Numbered from the stretch's first letter, positions 1-8,430 are shown. The stretch is DNA of 32,773 bases from Magnetococcales bacterium DCbin4 (GCA_002753735.1 PEAN01000045.1:1-32773); one strand, 5' to 3'. A program made the numbers and translations. The notes: generated by a model from the sequence alone, not told the origin.

Positions 1-25
1 AATCCCCCAGACCCCTTTTTTCTTT
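1..25. repeat. Arm of dispersed palindromic repeat (truncated by window edge)
   Basis: The first 25 bases contain 'cccccagacccctttttt', the same arm as the right arm of the large palindrome at 14714-14754 and the reverse complement of the copy at 32657-32709. It lies just downstream of the TamA-like gene, which ends at 79. Its T-run is oriented for plus-strand transcription, so whether it terminates the minus-strand gene cannot be judged from the part visible. The other arm, if any, is outside the window. Confidence 0.7.
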
Positions 26-78
26 CAATATTAACAAGCAAGAAAGATCCAGACAGCTTTTATTTTTCTATTTGAACA

Positions 79-1881
79 TCAAAAAGCCTGGCCAATGCTC
101 ACATAGATCTGAAACGGATCATCCACCCCATCCCGGCGCCGCAAGGGAATGCCGAAATCCAAACGCAACGGTCCGACCGGAGTCAGATACCGCCCGCCAA
201 TCCCGGCCCCGAACAACATCCCTTCGGAAAAATCGGGAACCTGATCTTCATAACTCCTGGCTCCATCCAAAAATCCCACCAGGCCGACACTCGGATTGAC
301 CAACCAGCGCACCTCCGTTCCCACCGCCAGGAGCGAACGCCCCCCCCTGCGTTTATGTTCCGAATCCAAAGGCCCCGCCAACTGATAACCCACCCCCCTC
401 AAAGTACCACTGCCACCGGCATAAAGACGTTGATCCGCCGCCAGATCATCATGACTTGCACCTACCACGGTATCCGCCTCGGCACGTAAAGCCCAAACCG
501 TTCGCGGTGCCGAAGACAACGTGTGATACAAGCTGCCCCGATTGACCACCCGTGCATGCGGCTGCCCCGCCGCAGACAAGGCGATCACCGGTTTAAGTTC
601 CGACCCCCAACGCCATCCCTGACCCGGATCCAACAAATCATCGCTACGATCCAATTTCAAGGCCATGGGAATGGCCGTCGTGGCAAAAGAGGAACGCACC
701 CCCCCGCTTTTTTCCATGACATCGGCAATCCGCCATTCCACACCCAGGCTGGCCTCGCCTCCGGGCGCAAGCACCGGCCGCAACACATTGGCCCCCAGTT
801 GTATCGACTGACTGATAAAGGCATCCTCCAAGCTGCGTTCCATCTGTAATGCCAACGTCAATTTTTGCCCCGATTGCCGAAAATCAGGGGTCTCATGGGA
901 CAGGGAGATCGACTGGGCCTCAGTACCCAACTCGGTTTTTGTATTGATCCGCTGGCCAATGTGAAACGCATTGCGGTGTTCCCAGAGACCCTTCAGGTTG
1001 ATCCCCTTGTCGGTACTGTATCCCGCGCCGGCGGCAATGGTTTTGTGTTTACGCTGTGTCAGTCGGATGGCCACGGGCCAGAGTTCACCCTGGGCCGGTT
1101 GATCCCCCAACGTCACAGCGACGGAGGAAAAAAGCCTCGTCCCCATCAAGGAACGTTGAATCCGCTCCAGTCGCTTGGGGTGATAGACCGCTCCGGGACG
1201 CCATGCCAGATGCCGCGCCAGGAAAGAGGGATCCAATCCTTCATCGCCGGAAAAATGGACCTGCCCCAGACGAACCCGAGGACCCGGTTGCAGATCGAAG
1301 AGCACATGAAGCAAATGCCGGTCCCGGTCCAGGTCATACCGATGATCCAACTGGCGGATCAAAGGAAATCCTTGCTGACGCGCATGGGTCAACAAGGCAT
1401 CGCCCGCAGCGAACACCAGTGCCGATTCGGCAGGTGCCCCCGCTTTCAAACCCAGCGATTCCAGGGAAGGCGGCTTCAATTCTGGCGCATCCAGCGGCAG
1501 ATGCAACCGTGGCGGCCCAAAATGATACAAAGGCCCGGTATCCGCCAGAAAGGTCACGACCGTTGATGCACCCTCTCCCGACAGGAGTGCCTCAACCCTG
1601 GCATCAAACCATCCCTTCGATTTGAGCGCCTGAACAAAAGCTTCAGCATCCTCCTTGGCCCGACGACGCAACAAAAACAGGTTGGCCGGGGGGTGATCAC
1701 GATGTTTGACGGTGACGGAGACGGATTGGAGCAGCGACTGCAAGGATGGATCAATCCCACGAAACACCACGGAATAGGAGGGTGGTCCATCAGCCGCCCA
1801 AGCGGAAATTGCCCACAGGACTCCCAATAGAAAGAAACACCCTGCAACCACCGACCCCCTGCGAACCCATGACCGCCTCAC
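79..1881 (-). CDS. tamA: TamA-like Omp85 outer membrane translocation/assembly protein
   Basis: This 600-residue protein looks like an Omp85-superfamily outer-membrane beta-barrel of the TamA type, which works with TamB in assembling or transporting outer-membrane components. Residues 1-29 form a signal peptide with a cleavage-like AWA|ADG site. About 230 residues of POTRA-like alpha/beta repeats follow, then a 16-strand-type barrel ending in the classic terminal phenylalanine (IGQAF). The length fits TamA (about 580) better than BamA (about 800). The start is GTG at 1881, 6 bp after the stop of the upstream sugar-nucleotide gene, with AAGGGATGAG as ribosome-binding site, so the two are probably co-transcribed. 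A tamB-like gene would be expected beyond the left edge and cannot be seen. BamA is unlikely because there are too few POTRA domains. Confidence 0.85.
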   Translation of the reverse strand: MRRSWVRRGSVVAGCFFLLGVLWAISAWAADGPPSYSVVFRGIDPSLQSLLQSVSVTVKHRDHPPANLFLLRRRAKEDAEAFVQALKSKGWFDARVEALLSGEGASTVVTFLADTGPLYHFGPPRLHLPLDAPELKPPSLESLGLKAGAPAESALVFAAGDALLTHARQQGFPLIRQLDHRYDLDRDRHLLHVLFDLQPGPRVRLGQVHFSGDEGLDPSFLARHLAWRPGAVYHPKRLERIQRSLMGTRLFSSVAVTLGDQPAQGELWPVAIRLTQRKHKTIAAGAGYSTDKGINLKGLWEHRNAFHIGQRINTKTELGTEAQSISLSHETPDFRQSGQKLTLALQMERSLEDAFISQSIQLGANVLRPVLAPGGEASLGVEWRIADVMEKSGGVRSSFATTAIPMALKLDRSDDLLDPGQGWRWGSELKPVIALSAAGQPHARVVNRGSLYHTLSSAPRTVWALRAEADTVVGASHDDLAADQRLYAGGSGTLRGVGYQLAGPLDSEHKRRGGRSLLAVGTEVRWLVNPSVGLVGFLDGARSYEDQVPDFSEGMLFGAGIGGRYLTPVGPLRLDFGIPLRRRDGVDDPFQIYVSIGQAF

Positions 1882-1887
1882 CCGGGC

Positions 1888-2850
1888 TCATCCCTTTTGG
1901 AACAATTTTCTAAAATAATCGATGGTGGTGACCAACCCTTCATCCAATGGAATCCGGGGTTCCCATCCCAATCGTTCCCGGGCACGCGTCAGATCGGGAC
2001 GGCGTTGCCTGGGATCGTCGGAGGGGAGCGGGTTCATGACGATGGGTGAGGAGGAACCGGTCAAGGCGATCACCTTGCGGGCCAGTTCAAGGATGGTGAA
2101 TTCATGGTCATTGCCCAGATTGATGGGACCAGGGAAATCACCGGGAGAATTCATAAAGGCAATCATTCCAGTGATCAGGTCATCGACAAAACAGAAGGAT
2201 CGAGTTTGGGAACCATCGCCATACAGGGTGATGGGTTCGTTTTTCAGTGCCTGGACGATGAAGTTGGACACCACCCGCCCATCATTGGGATGCATGCGTG
2301 GACCGTAGGTATTAAAAATGCGGACCACCCTGATGGCCAGCCCATGCTGGCGATAATAATCGAAGAACAACGTTTCGGCACAACGCTTTCCTTCATCATA
2401 GCATGCCCGTAACCCAATGGGATTGACATGCCCCCAATAATCCTCCCGTTGGGGATGCTGTTCTGGATCGCCATAGACCTCACTGGTCGATGCCTGAAGA
2501 ATGCGGGCTTTGACCCGTTTGGCCAAACCCAGCATGTTGATGGCACCGTGGACATTGGTTTTGGTCGTCTGAACCGCATCGTGTTGATAATGGATGGGAG
2601 AGGCGGGACAGGCAAGATTATAGATTTCATCCACTTCCAGATAGAGCGGAAAGGTGACATCATGGCGCATGAACTCGAAACCGGGATTTCCCATCAGATG
2701 GACGATGTTCTCCCGATTGCCGGAAAAAAGGTTGTCCACACAAAGGACATCGTTTCCTTCGGCGAGGAGACGTTCACACAGATGTGAACCCAGGAAACCG
2801 GCCCCACCCGTGACCACCACCCGTTTACGCGACCAGGTTCTCAATGGCAC
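1888..2850 (-). CDS. uxs: UDP-glucuronate decarboxylase (UDP-xylose synthase)
   Basis: This is an extended short-chain dehydrogenase that converts UDP-glucuronate to UDP-xylose with bound NAD+, supplying a pentose donor for surface polysaccharide. The Rossmann motif GGAGFLG lies at residues 15-21. The catalytic set is visible: T122 and E124 in STSEVYGDP, and Y151-x3-K155 in [16 protein letters not shown] and the SFCFVDDL segment are typical of UXS. The frame is open back to a TTG at 2865, but GTG at 2850 has GGGAG directly upstream and begins the expected distance before the nucleotide-binding strand, so I chose 2850. The gene is immediately upstream of the TamA-like gene. A dTDP-glucose 4,6-dehydratase is the alternative; the [12 protein letters not shown] segment favours UXS. 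Confidence 0.9.
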   Translation of the reverse strand: MPLRTWSRKRVVVTGGAGFLGSHLCERLLAEGNDVLCVDNLFSGNRENIVHLMGNPGFEFMRHDVTFPLYLEVDEIYNLACPASPIHYQHDAVQTTKTNVHGAINMLGLAKRVKARILQASTSEVYGDPEQHPQREDYWGHVNPIGLRACYDEGKRCAETLFFDYYRQHGLAIRVVRIFNTYGPRMHPNDGRVVSNFIVQALKNEPITLYGDGSQTRSFCFVDDLITGMIAFMNSPGDFPGPINLGNDHEFTILELARKVIALTGSSSPIVMNPLPSDDPRQRRPDLTRARERLGWEPRIPLDEGLVTTIDYFRKLFQKG

Positions 2851-2905
2851 CGCACTCCCAAACAATCAATGGATGAAAGAAGTTCCCGCCTTCGCGGATC
2901 ATGAC

Positions 2906-2928
2906 GGGGGATTGCCCCCAAGGCTTTG
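2906..2928. repeat. Partial copy of the dispersed palindromic repeat
   Basis: The core 'gggggattgcccccaagg' followed by 'ctttg' matches the left arm of the full palindrome at 14647-14754. It sits in the 256-bp divergent intergenic region between the UDP-xylose synthase gene and the small plus-strand ORF at 3107. It lacks the poly-A/poly-T flanks of the full copy and looks like a decayed remnant. Confidence 0.6.
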
Positions 2929-3106
2929 CGACTGAATTGGGATCTTTCCATCCCCGGCAAGCCCTGTCAAACGAAAAAAACATGCGTTTCCCTTTGCAGG
3001 GAAAAAAATATCGATTTAAATCGGTATTTATGGTAAAAATAGATGATGGGGATTGATTTTTTCCCATGTGGACTTTGTATTCCAAAACAAACATGAGGAG
3101 GATTCC

Positions 3107-3385
3107 ATGCGACAAAACACCAAGGAACTGCTCGCTTCCTGGCGCAGACAGACAGGAATCATTCCCATCCCCCTGTCACAACGGGAATCCAAACTTCCCA
3201 TAGGGGCGCTCGGTGCCGCCTTGACCGCTCGCCCGAGCCCTCAAACCATCGCCTCGGATTCCAACCCGCGGCAGGTCGAAAAATCGTCCCGGCCCCCCCA
3301 GACAGGTCAACCACAGAAGGAAAAACCCCAACCTGCCGCTCCTGCCCTGGCACATCACTTGGCCGCCTATCGCACCCGATCCTGA
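3107..3385 (+). CDS. Small hypothetical protein, probably disordered
   Basis: I do not recognise this 92-residue protein. ATG 3107 is chosen over the in-frame ATG at 3053 because a strong ribosome-binding site, GAGGAG, lies at 3095-3100. The product is rich in Pro, Gln, Arg, Ser and Ala, has no signal peptide or membrane segment, and begins with a short amphipathic stretch (KELLASWRRQ). The middle and C-terminus look intrinsically disordered. It precedes the SPFH/NfeD group on the same strand by 67 bp and may share its transcript. The strong ribosome-binding site is the main argument that it is real. Confidence 0.55.
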   Translation: MRQNTKELLASWRRQTGIIPIPLSQRESKLPIGALGAALTARPSPQTIASDSNPRQVEKSSRPPQTGQPQKEKPQPAAPALAHHLAAYRTRS

Positions 3386-3452
3386 TTTTCTCACCGTTCA
3401 CCTTATGATTTCCGGCCCGTTGGCCAGGAATCGACACGCAGGACTCGCCACC

Positions 3453-4436
3453 ATGACCGAAGAAGCGATCATCGACATCATCTTCAACTTTTGGACCGGC
3501 CTTGCCATCCTCGTCCTGGTCATTCTGAAGAATGGACTCCGTTTTGTGCCACAAAACCGCGCCCATGTCGTCGAACGGTTTGGCAAATATTATACGACCC
3601 TGACGGCAGGGATCAATTTTCTGGTCCCGTTCATCGACAAGGTCGCCTATGATCAAACCCTCAAGGAGATGGCGGTTGATGTCCCCAGTCAATCCGCCAT
3701 TACCAAGGACAACATTTCCCTGGAGGTGGACGGCATCCTGTATACCAAGGTCATCGATCCCTACAAAGCCTCCTACGGCATCGAAAATTTCACCTTTGCC
3801 GTCGCCCAGTTGGCGCAAACGACCATGCGTTCAGAGATCGGCAAGCTGGAACTGGATCGCACCTTCGAGGAACGACTCACCCTCAACGCCAACATCGTCA
3901 GCGCCATCAACGAGGCGGCAGCCCCCTGGGGTATCCAGGTATTGCGTTATGAAATCAAGGACATCAAACCACCCAAAACGGTCCTGGAAGCGATGGAACG
4001 GCAGATGAAGGCGGAACGGGAAAAACGGGCTGCCATTCTGGAATCGGAAGGGTTGCGTGATGCCGCCATCAACAATGCCGAAGGGGAAAAGCGTTCCAAG
4101 GTATTGGCCGCCGAGGCGGACCGTGCCCAGGCGATCCTGCGGGCCGAAGGTGAAGCCCTGGCCATCACCACCGTCGCCGAGGCCAAGGCGCGTGCCTTGA
4201 AGATGGTCGGCGATGCCGCCGCCTCCATGGAAGGACAGAAAGCGGTCCAGTTCGACCTGGCCACCCGTGCCATTCAGGCCAAGGAAGCCATCGCCCGTCA
4301 AAGCTCGGTGGTCCTGATGGACGCACACAGCACCTCCACCGCCCACACCGTCGCCGAGGCGATGGCAATGCTCGCCGCCATCAATCAGAGCGGGGCCATG
4401 AACCTTCAACCGAACCCCTCTGAAGAAAACCGATGA
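3453..4436 (+). CDS. qmcA: SPFH/stomatin (band 7) membrane protein, QmcA-like
   Basis: This 327-residue SPFH-domain protein is of the stomatin/QmcA type, which forms oligomeric scaffolds in the inner membrane and often pairs with an NfeD protein. It has an N-terminal membrane anchor (about residues 5-26), then the band-7 domain beginning FVPQNRAHVVERFGKY. A long charged coiled coil follows (AEREKRAAILESEGLRDAAI), and then an Ala-rich C-terminal segment. ATG 3453 is preferred over the upstream in-frame ATG 3405 because it gives the usual short N-terminus before the anchor. The partner NfeD gene is at 5211, with a TPR gene inserted between them. Confidence 0.9.
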   Translation: MTEEAIIDIIFNFWTGLAILVLVILKNGLRFVPQNRAHVVERFGKYYTTLTAGINFLVPFIDKVAYDQTLKEMAVDVPSQSAITKDNISLEVDGILYTKVIDPYKASYGIENFTFAVAQLAQTTMRSEIGKLELDRTFEERLTLNANIVSAINEAAAPWGIQVLRYEIKDIKPPKTVLEAMERQMKAEREKRAAILESEGLRDAAINNAEGEKRSKVLAAEADRAQAILRAEGEALAITTVAEAKARALKMVGDAAASMEGQKAVQFDLATRAIQAKEAIARQSSVVLMDAHSTSTAHTVAEAMAMLAAINQSGAMNLQPNPSEENR

Positions 4437-4535
4437 TATCCTGGAGAAATATCAGTATCCCGTTACTGCTGAAGGATATGCAGGACATGAATCGATTGAC
4501 AAATCAGGCGCTGAAAGGGTAGAGCGGAGAAGGAG

Positions 4536-4559
4536 ATGGATTGGGATTCCTCTGGATGA
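4536..4559 (+). other. Possible 7-codon leader ORF coupled to the TPR gene
   Basis: An ATG at 4536 follows the purine-rich ribosome-binding site GGAGAAGGAG and encodes MDWDSSG. Its TGA (4557-4559) abuts the ATG of the TPR gene at 4560 with no gap. The TPR gene has no good ribosome-binding site at its own start, so translation may reinitiate from this mini-ORF. This is inference from sequence layout only. Confidence 0.35.
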
Positions 4560-5123
4560 ATGACCAGAAACGCATGGAAGGACCGACCCTTGGATACCGC
4601 AATCGCAATCATCGGAGTGGTTGTCACGGCCATCGGCACGTTGACCGCGATCCTGGCCTTTGCCGAATTTCACACCCTTCGTCAACTGCGGAAAAATTTT
4701 GAACAGTTCGAGGCCAGGATCCGACGGGAACATTTTCAAAGGGAAAAGGCCGCCCACCGGATCATTGCCAGTTATCAGATCAAGGACGTCGATCAAAAAA
4801 TCGGCTTGCTCCAGGCGGCCATTTCTGCGCATCCGGATGCATTCAACGGCTACAATGCATTGGGTTACGCCTTTCTTGAAAAAGGCGACACCGCTGCGGC
4901 CATGGATGCGTTTAATCATGCCATTCGCCAGCATCCTGACGCCAAGGAGGGATACTTTGACCTGGCCGGGATCCATTCCAGGGAAGGCAACGACGATCTG
5001 TGCATCAAATACCTCATCCAGGCCATTCAGGTGGATCCCACGTCCAAGGATGACCTTGTCAATGATCCAAGGTTCCATGATTTGGCCCGGGACGACCGTC
5101 TCAAGCGCCACATGTTCATGTGA
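4560..5123 (+). CDS. Membrane-anchored TPR protein
   Basis: This 187-residue protein has one N-terminal transmembrane segment (about residues 12-34, IAIIGVVVTAIGTLTAILAF). A basic/charged linker follows, then TPR-like helical repeats from about residue 70 to 155, including NAYNALGYA-type helices (NGYNALGYAFLEKGDTAAAM) and the related A-x-H-P-D-A spacing. TPR units bind partner proteins, so a scaffold or adaptor role at the inner membrane is likely. It lies between the SPFH gene (124 bp upstream) and the NfeD gene (87 bp downstream) on the same strand, which suggests a link to the SPFH/NfeD microdomain. The exact function is unknown. The start at 4560 directly follows the TGA of a mini-ORF that carries the good ribosome-binding site. 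Confidence 0.75.
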   Translation: MTRNAWKDRPLDTAIAIIGVVVTAIGTLTAILAFAEFHTLRQLRKNFEQFEARIRREHFQREKAAHRIIASYQIKDVDQKIGLLQAAISAHPDAFNGYNALGYAFLEKGDTAAAMDAFNHAIRQHPDAKEGYFDLAGIHSREGNDDLCIKYLIQAIQVDPTSKDDLVNDPRFHDLARDDRLKRHMFM

Positions 5124-5210
5124 TTCCTGCCTGACGTGATCAACTGCGATGGCGCGACCGATGCAGGCGGAACGGAACAAATAAAACCTCCAATCTCATG
5201 TAGGATCGTC

Positions 5211-5696
5211 ATGAATCTTGTAGCCTATTTTACCGACCATCGTGATGCCCTGTGGTTTACCCTGGGTTTTGGATTGCTGGCCATCGAGGCGGGCATTTTT
5301 GGATTTGCCTCCGGCATGCTGTTGTTTACCGGGATGGGAGCAGTGGTTACCGGTTTGATGATTTACACCGGAGTACTGACCGGGGCCACCATCCCGGCCA
5401 TTGCCAGCTTCGCCATCGTCTCCATGGTATTGGCATGGTTGTTCTGGAACGTGTTTCATCGCTCTCAGATCGGAGCCTCAGCACCCCCGCCTCCCGTCAG
5501 CGATTTGGTGGGATTGCGTTTTACACTCAAACAAGACATTTCTTTGACCCAAAGCACCACCGAACGCTATTCCGGAATTGATTGGAAGGTGGTTGTGGAT
5601 CCTTCGGCGGAACCTGGAATCATGCGTCAGGGAACTCAGGTCGAAGTGGTCTCCCTGGATGCTGGAATCTTCCGGGTGCGTTCTGTCGCGACGTAA
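5211..5696 (+). CDS. NfeD-family membrane protein (partner of SPFH protein)
   Basis: This 161-residue protein has the short NfeD/YbbJ layout: a hydrophobic N-terminal half with three to four membrane segments (about residues 13-32, 34-54 and 60-82), a Pro-rich linker (APPPPVSDLVG), and a C-terminal OB-fold beta domain (about 98-160) with the usual G-x-W-x-V segment (GIDWKVVVDP). NfeD proteins cooperate with stomatin/QmcA-type SPFH proteins in membrane quality control, and qmcA is two genes upstream. ATG 5211 follows TAGGAT closely and begins right at the membrane domain. The upstream in-frame ATG 5136 would add 25 polar residues and is less likely. Confidence 0.85.
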   Translation: MNLVAYFTDHRDALWFTLGFGLLAIEAGIFGFASGMLLFTGMGAVVTGLMIYTGVLTGATIPAIASFAIVSMVLAWLFWNVFHRSQIGASAPPPPVSDLVGLRFTLKQDISLTQSTTERYSGIDWKVVVDPSAEPGIMRQGTQVEVVSLDAGIFRVRSVAT

Positions 5697-5788
5697 CCAT
5701 GTTGCGGGAATCGTCATCGACGCCGATCCGTTTTTCGATGAACAAAAGATGGTTCGTGATCATCCCTCAAAAACAATCACTCCGCCCC

Positions 5789-5817
5789 AAAAAAACCGGG
5801 AGCAACAACGCTCCCGG
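5789..5817 (-). terminator. Rho-independent terminator of the SulP operon
   Basis: Read on the minus strand, an 8-bp perfect stem CCGGGAGC/GCTCCCGG (5796-5803 with 5810-5817) with a 6-nt loop is followed by seven T (5789-5795). It lies 40 bp beyond the stop of the SulP gene. The NfeD gene converges from the other side; no T-run follows the hairpin on the plus strand. Confidence 0.9.
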
Positions 5818-5856
5818 TCTTGAATCATCAACCCGAAACATCCTATTGAAAAAAGC

Positions 5857-7578
5857 CTACCCCACCGGCATCAACGGACAGGCTTCCTTGGCATTGCCGA
5901 TACGCTGGTAGATGGTTTTGAGTGCGATGTCGTCCGTCGCAAAAATATTGGCATCCCCACCCAGCAATTCGAACAACCCCGTTTTGCGCATGACATTGAG
6001 GACCTGCCGCTTCAGGCCGGAGAAAACCAGTTCCATTCCATGTTCACGCAGACGCTCCGACAGGTGGCGGATGACTTCTTCGCCCGAAGCATCCAGTTGA
6101 TTGATCCCGTCACCGACCACCAACAGATATTTTGCCTTGGGTTTGATCGCCAGGGCGGAAAGCAACTTGTCTTCGAAGTAGGCGACATTGGCAAAATAAA
6201 GTTGCCCGTCAAACCGGATCACGATGATCCGATCATCATCGGGAAGATGCGGATGGATCGCCATATCCCTCAGGCTGCCATCCTGAAACCGACCCAGAAA
6301 GGCCACTCTGGGCTGCATGGTACGGTACAGGAACAGCAGGATGGAGAGTCCCGCCCCCAGGAGGATGCCATGGTCCAGATGGGGCGCGAAACCCAGCGTC
6401 GCCACAAAGGTCACCACGGCGGCTGCACCATCATGGTGTGAAGCGTGCCAGGCATGGGCAATGGCCTTGAAGTTGATCAGACCAACCACCGCCATCATGA
6501 TCACTGCGGCCAACACCGCATCGGGCAAGTGATACAACAGCGGCGTCAGAAACAACAATGTGATCAAGACCGTCATGGAAGTGAACAAGGAAGAGGCACC
6601 GCTGGACGCCCCGGCATTGATATTGACCGCCGAACGGGAAAATGATCCCGAGGTCGGATAGGCCTGGGTAAAGGATCCGATCAGATTGGCCATCCCCTGA
6701 CCAATCAGTTCCTGATTGGGATCCAACGAAGTTTTGGTACGGGCTGCCATCGCCTTGGCGATGGAAATCGCCTCCATGAACCCGACCAGAGAAATGATCA
6801 CCGCGCTGGGCAACAGGGAAGCAATCATGGCGCCATCAATCTGAGGCATGGAGAAGCCGGGCAACCCTTCGGGAATTTTTCCCACGACCTTGCCGCCCAT
6901 CGCTTCGAACCCCAGCAGCCAACTGGCCAGCGTGGTCATACCAACGGCAATCAGCACGTTGGGCAGTTTGGGATGTTTTTTCTTGAGAAACATCATGAGG
7001 GCAAAAGCGATCACACCAAAGATCAGACTGGGGAAATGGGTTTGGCCGATCTGTTTGACCACCCCAAAGACATCCACGAGAAAATGCTCGCTCCGCCCCA
7101 TCTTGACCCCGAAAATTTTCGAAAGTTGCGACAGGCCGATGATGAGTGCGGCGGCATTGGTGAACCCGATGATGACCGGATGGGACAGAAAATTGACCAC
7201 CACCCCCAACCGCAGGAATCCCAGGCCGATTTGTACAACTCCGACCATCAGTGAAAGCGCGACCGCCATCGCCACGTAGCCATCGGAACCAACGGCCGCC
7301 AAGGGTGCCAGCGCCGATGCTGTCAGCAACGAGACCACAGCGACCGGTCCCGTGGCCAATTGACGGGAAGATCCGAACAACGCCGCCACCGCCCCGGGCA
7401 GAAATGCGGCATAGAGGCCATAGTAGGCGGGCAATCCCGCCAGATTGGCGTAGGCCATGGATTGCGGAATCAACACCAGGGCCACCGTAATCCCGGCAAT
7501 GAAATCATTGCTCAGATTGTGGCGATTCAGTTGCGGCATCCAGGATAGAAAAGGGAGAAATTTGTTTATTGCGCTCAT
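5857..7578 (-). CDS. SulP-family anion transporter with STAS domain
   Basis: This SulP (SLC26-like) inner-membrane transporter moves sulfate, bicarbonate or another anion, probably with H+ or Na+. From ATG 7578 it has 573 residues. It begins FLPFLSWMPQ and continues into the first membrane helices with the signature LIPQSMAYANLAGLPAYYGL. The family motif TSGSFSRSAVN lies near the middle. About a dozen hydrophobic segments are followed by a cytoplasmic STAS domain in the last 130 residues (DRIIVIRFDGQLYFANV...). A longer form starting at GTG 7626 is possible; the ATG fits the usual N-terminus better. It is the last gene of a three-gene operon with a sigma-54 promoter and ends in a good terminator. 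The substrate cannot be decided from sequence alone. Confidence 0.88.
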   Translation of the reverse strand: MSAINKFLPFLSWMPQLNRHNLSNDFIAGITVALVLIPQSMAYANLAGLPAYYGLYAAFLPGAVAALFGSSRQLATGPVAVVSLLTASALAPLAAVGSDGYVAMAVALSLMVGVVQIGLGFLRLGVVVNFLSHPVIIGFTNAAALIIGLSQLSKIFGVKMGRSEHFLVDVFGVVKQIGQTHFPSLIFGVIAFALMMFLKKKHPKLPNVLIAVGMTTLASWLLGFEAMGGKVVGKIPEGLPGFSMPQIDGAMIASLLPSAVIISLVGFMEAISIAKAMAARTKTSLDPNQELIGQGMANLIGSFTQAYPTSGSFSRSAVNINAGASSGASSLFTSMTVLITLLFLTPLLYHLPDAVLAAVIMMAVVGLINFKAIAHAWHASHHDGAAAVVTFVATLGFAPHLDHGILLGAGLSILLFLYRTMQPRVAFLGRFQDGSLRDMAIHPHLPDDDRIIVIRFDGQLYFANVAYFEDKLLSALAIKPKAKYLLVVGDGINQLDASGEEVIRHLSERLREHGMELVFSGLKRQVLNVMRKTGLFELLGGDANIFATDDIALKTIYQRIGNAKEACPLMPVG

Positions 7579-7644
7579 TGTTTTTGGTCTCGATACATTG
7601 GCTTTGAGTATGGATTGACCCCTCACGGGTGATCGCGCTTCGCC

Positions 7645-8019
7645 TTACGATTTGAATGAAACCAGGGTAATCGGAAATCCGCTTCGGTTAAGCATTCTTA
7701 TTTCCTTCATGTTTTTTTTCGCCAGTTCACGCAGACCGATTGCCGCCATGGGGGGTGGGGCGTTCAGGTTCAGATATCTACGCACCTTGTCCCAGGGAGA
7801 GCTTCCTTCGGGAAAGCGAAAATTCAGCCGGATCCCTTGACGCGCCGCCTTGGTGGTGCATGTCCCCAGAGCTTCAACGGCATCCTCCGGATGGGCCAAC
7901 CAGAGAAGATCCAGGTCGGCTTCCATGCGCGCACCAAGGTTCAAGGCGTAATCAAAAAGCCTGCCCTCTCCCGGCATGCCCATGAGCAACACCAGAAGTC
8001 GTTGTGAACGTACCAACAT
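7645..8019 (-). CDS. UspA-like small protein
   Basis: This is a soluble alpha/beta protein of 124 residues starting at ATG 8019, two bases after the TAG of the upstream small ORF, which suggests translational coupling. It begins with a hydrophobic beta strand (QRLLVLLMG) followed by a helix (FDYALNLGARMEADLDLLWL) and ends with another strand (FPITLVSFKS), an order that resembles one UspA/HUP fold unit. No clear ATP-binding G-x2-G-x9-G(S/T) motif is visible, so the family call is tentative. It lies between the small ORF and the SulP gene. UspA-like proteins often accompany SulP transporters, so a regulatory or stress-linked role in transport is plausible. A longer form from 8124 would overlap the upstream gene and is less likely. 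Confidence 0.6.
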   Translation of the reverse strand: MLVRSQRLLVLLMGMPGEGRLFDYALNLGARMEADLDLLWLAHPEDAVEALGTCTTKAARQGIRLNFRFPEGSSPWDKVRRYLNLNAPPPMAAIGLRELAKKNMKEIRMLNRSGFPITLVSFKS

Positions 8020-8021
8020 TG

Positions 8022-8207
8022 CTAATGGATGTGCGGGGTCACCGCTGGCAAGGAAGGGGAGGTGGTCTCCTGGGAGCGGGGCTGGACGAAGACCTTCTGC
8101 TCCTTGTTGTCCGAATCCAACCATTCCCGGGCGGAATCAGGAAGTCCACCTTCGGCCATGGCAGCCGCCGTCAACAGATCCTCAAGTCGAATCATCATGG
8201 ATTTCAT
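8022..8207 (-). CDS. Small hypothetical protein, first gene of sigma-54 SulP operon
   Basis: I do not recognise this 61-residue protein. ATG 8207 follows GAGAGAGATA. An in-frame earlier start at 8276 is excluded if the sigma-54 promoter at 8254-8268 is correct, because transcription would begin near 8242. The N-terminus is a short amphipathic helix (MIRLEDLLTAAAMAEGGL) and the C-terminus is polar and Pro/Ser/Thr-rich. No cysteines or membrane segments are present. It overlaps nothing and ends 2 bp before the UspA-like gene, so it probably belongs to the same transcript. Confidence 0.5.
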   Translation of the reverse strand: MKSMMIRLEDLLTAAAMAEGGLPDSAREWLDSDNKEQKVFVQPRSQETTSPSLPAVTPHIH

Positions 8208-8253
8208 GGGATATCTCTCTCTCAAAGGTGATGGAGTCATCACCTGGGGAATC

Positions 8254-8268
8254 GCAGGTTCCATGCCA
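8254..8268 (-). promoter_or_regulatory. Sigma-54 (-24/-12) promoter for the SulP operon
   Basis: On the minus strand the sequence TGGCATGGAACCTGC has GG and GC separated by exactly 10 nt, matching the TGGCAC-N5-TTGC consensus closely. The predicted start near 8242 leaves about 35 nt before ATG 8207. Two palindromic activator sites lie upstream (8342-8358 and 8450-8470), and an AT-rich tract suited to bending lies between at 8281-8320. Confidence 0.75.
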
Positions 8269-8341
8269 GGGACCATGACGGTCTATCATGTTGTTATATT
8301 TATATTTTATCCAAGGCTTATCCTGATCGGAACCGGCCTGT

Positions 8342-8358
8342 TGTTGCATTTGGCAACA
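8342..8358. promoter_or_regulatory. Proximal activator site TGTTGC-N5-GCAACA
   Basis: A 17-bp inverted repeat with TGTTGC at 8342-8347 and GCAACA at 8353-8358. Its centre is about 108 bp upstream of the predicted sigma-54 start. It shares arm sequence and spacing with the distal site, so both are likely bound by one dimeric enhancer-binding protein. The NtrC-type regulator encoded at 8483-9844 is the nearest candidate. Confidence 0.7.
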
Positions 8359-8430
8359 GAGAAATCAGAGGAGGGGGAATAAACTACGGAAGGCATTGAT
8401 ATAATTATATTATTCCAACTAATACATCAA

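Noticed and set aside
865-1566. Plus-strand frame opposite the TamA-like gene
   Set aside because: The Omp85 protein on the other strand explains the open frame. The antisense product is Arg/Gln/Pro-rich without motifs.
79-1881. BamA as the identity of the Omp85 protein
   Set aside because: At 600 residues, with about 230 residues of POTRA sequence, it is too short for five POTRA domains plus barrel; TamA fits better.
3831-4409. Minus-strand frame opposite the SPFH gene
   Set aside because: Its sequence is low-complexity Gly/His/Asp, it lies opposite a clearly conserved coding region, and it has no initiation signal.
8208-8276. Longer start for the first SulP-operon ORF
   Set aside because: It would include the sigma-54 promoter itself; ATG 8207 has its own purine-rich ribosome-binding site.
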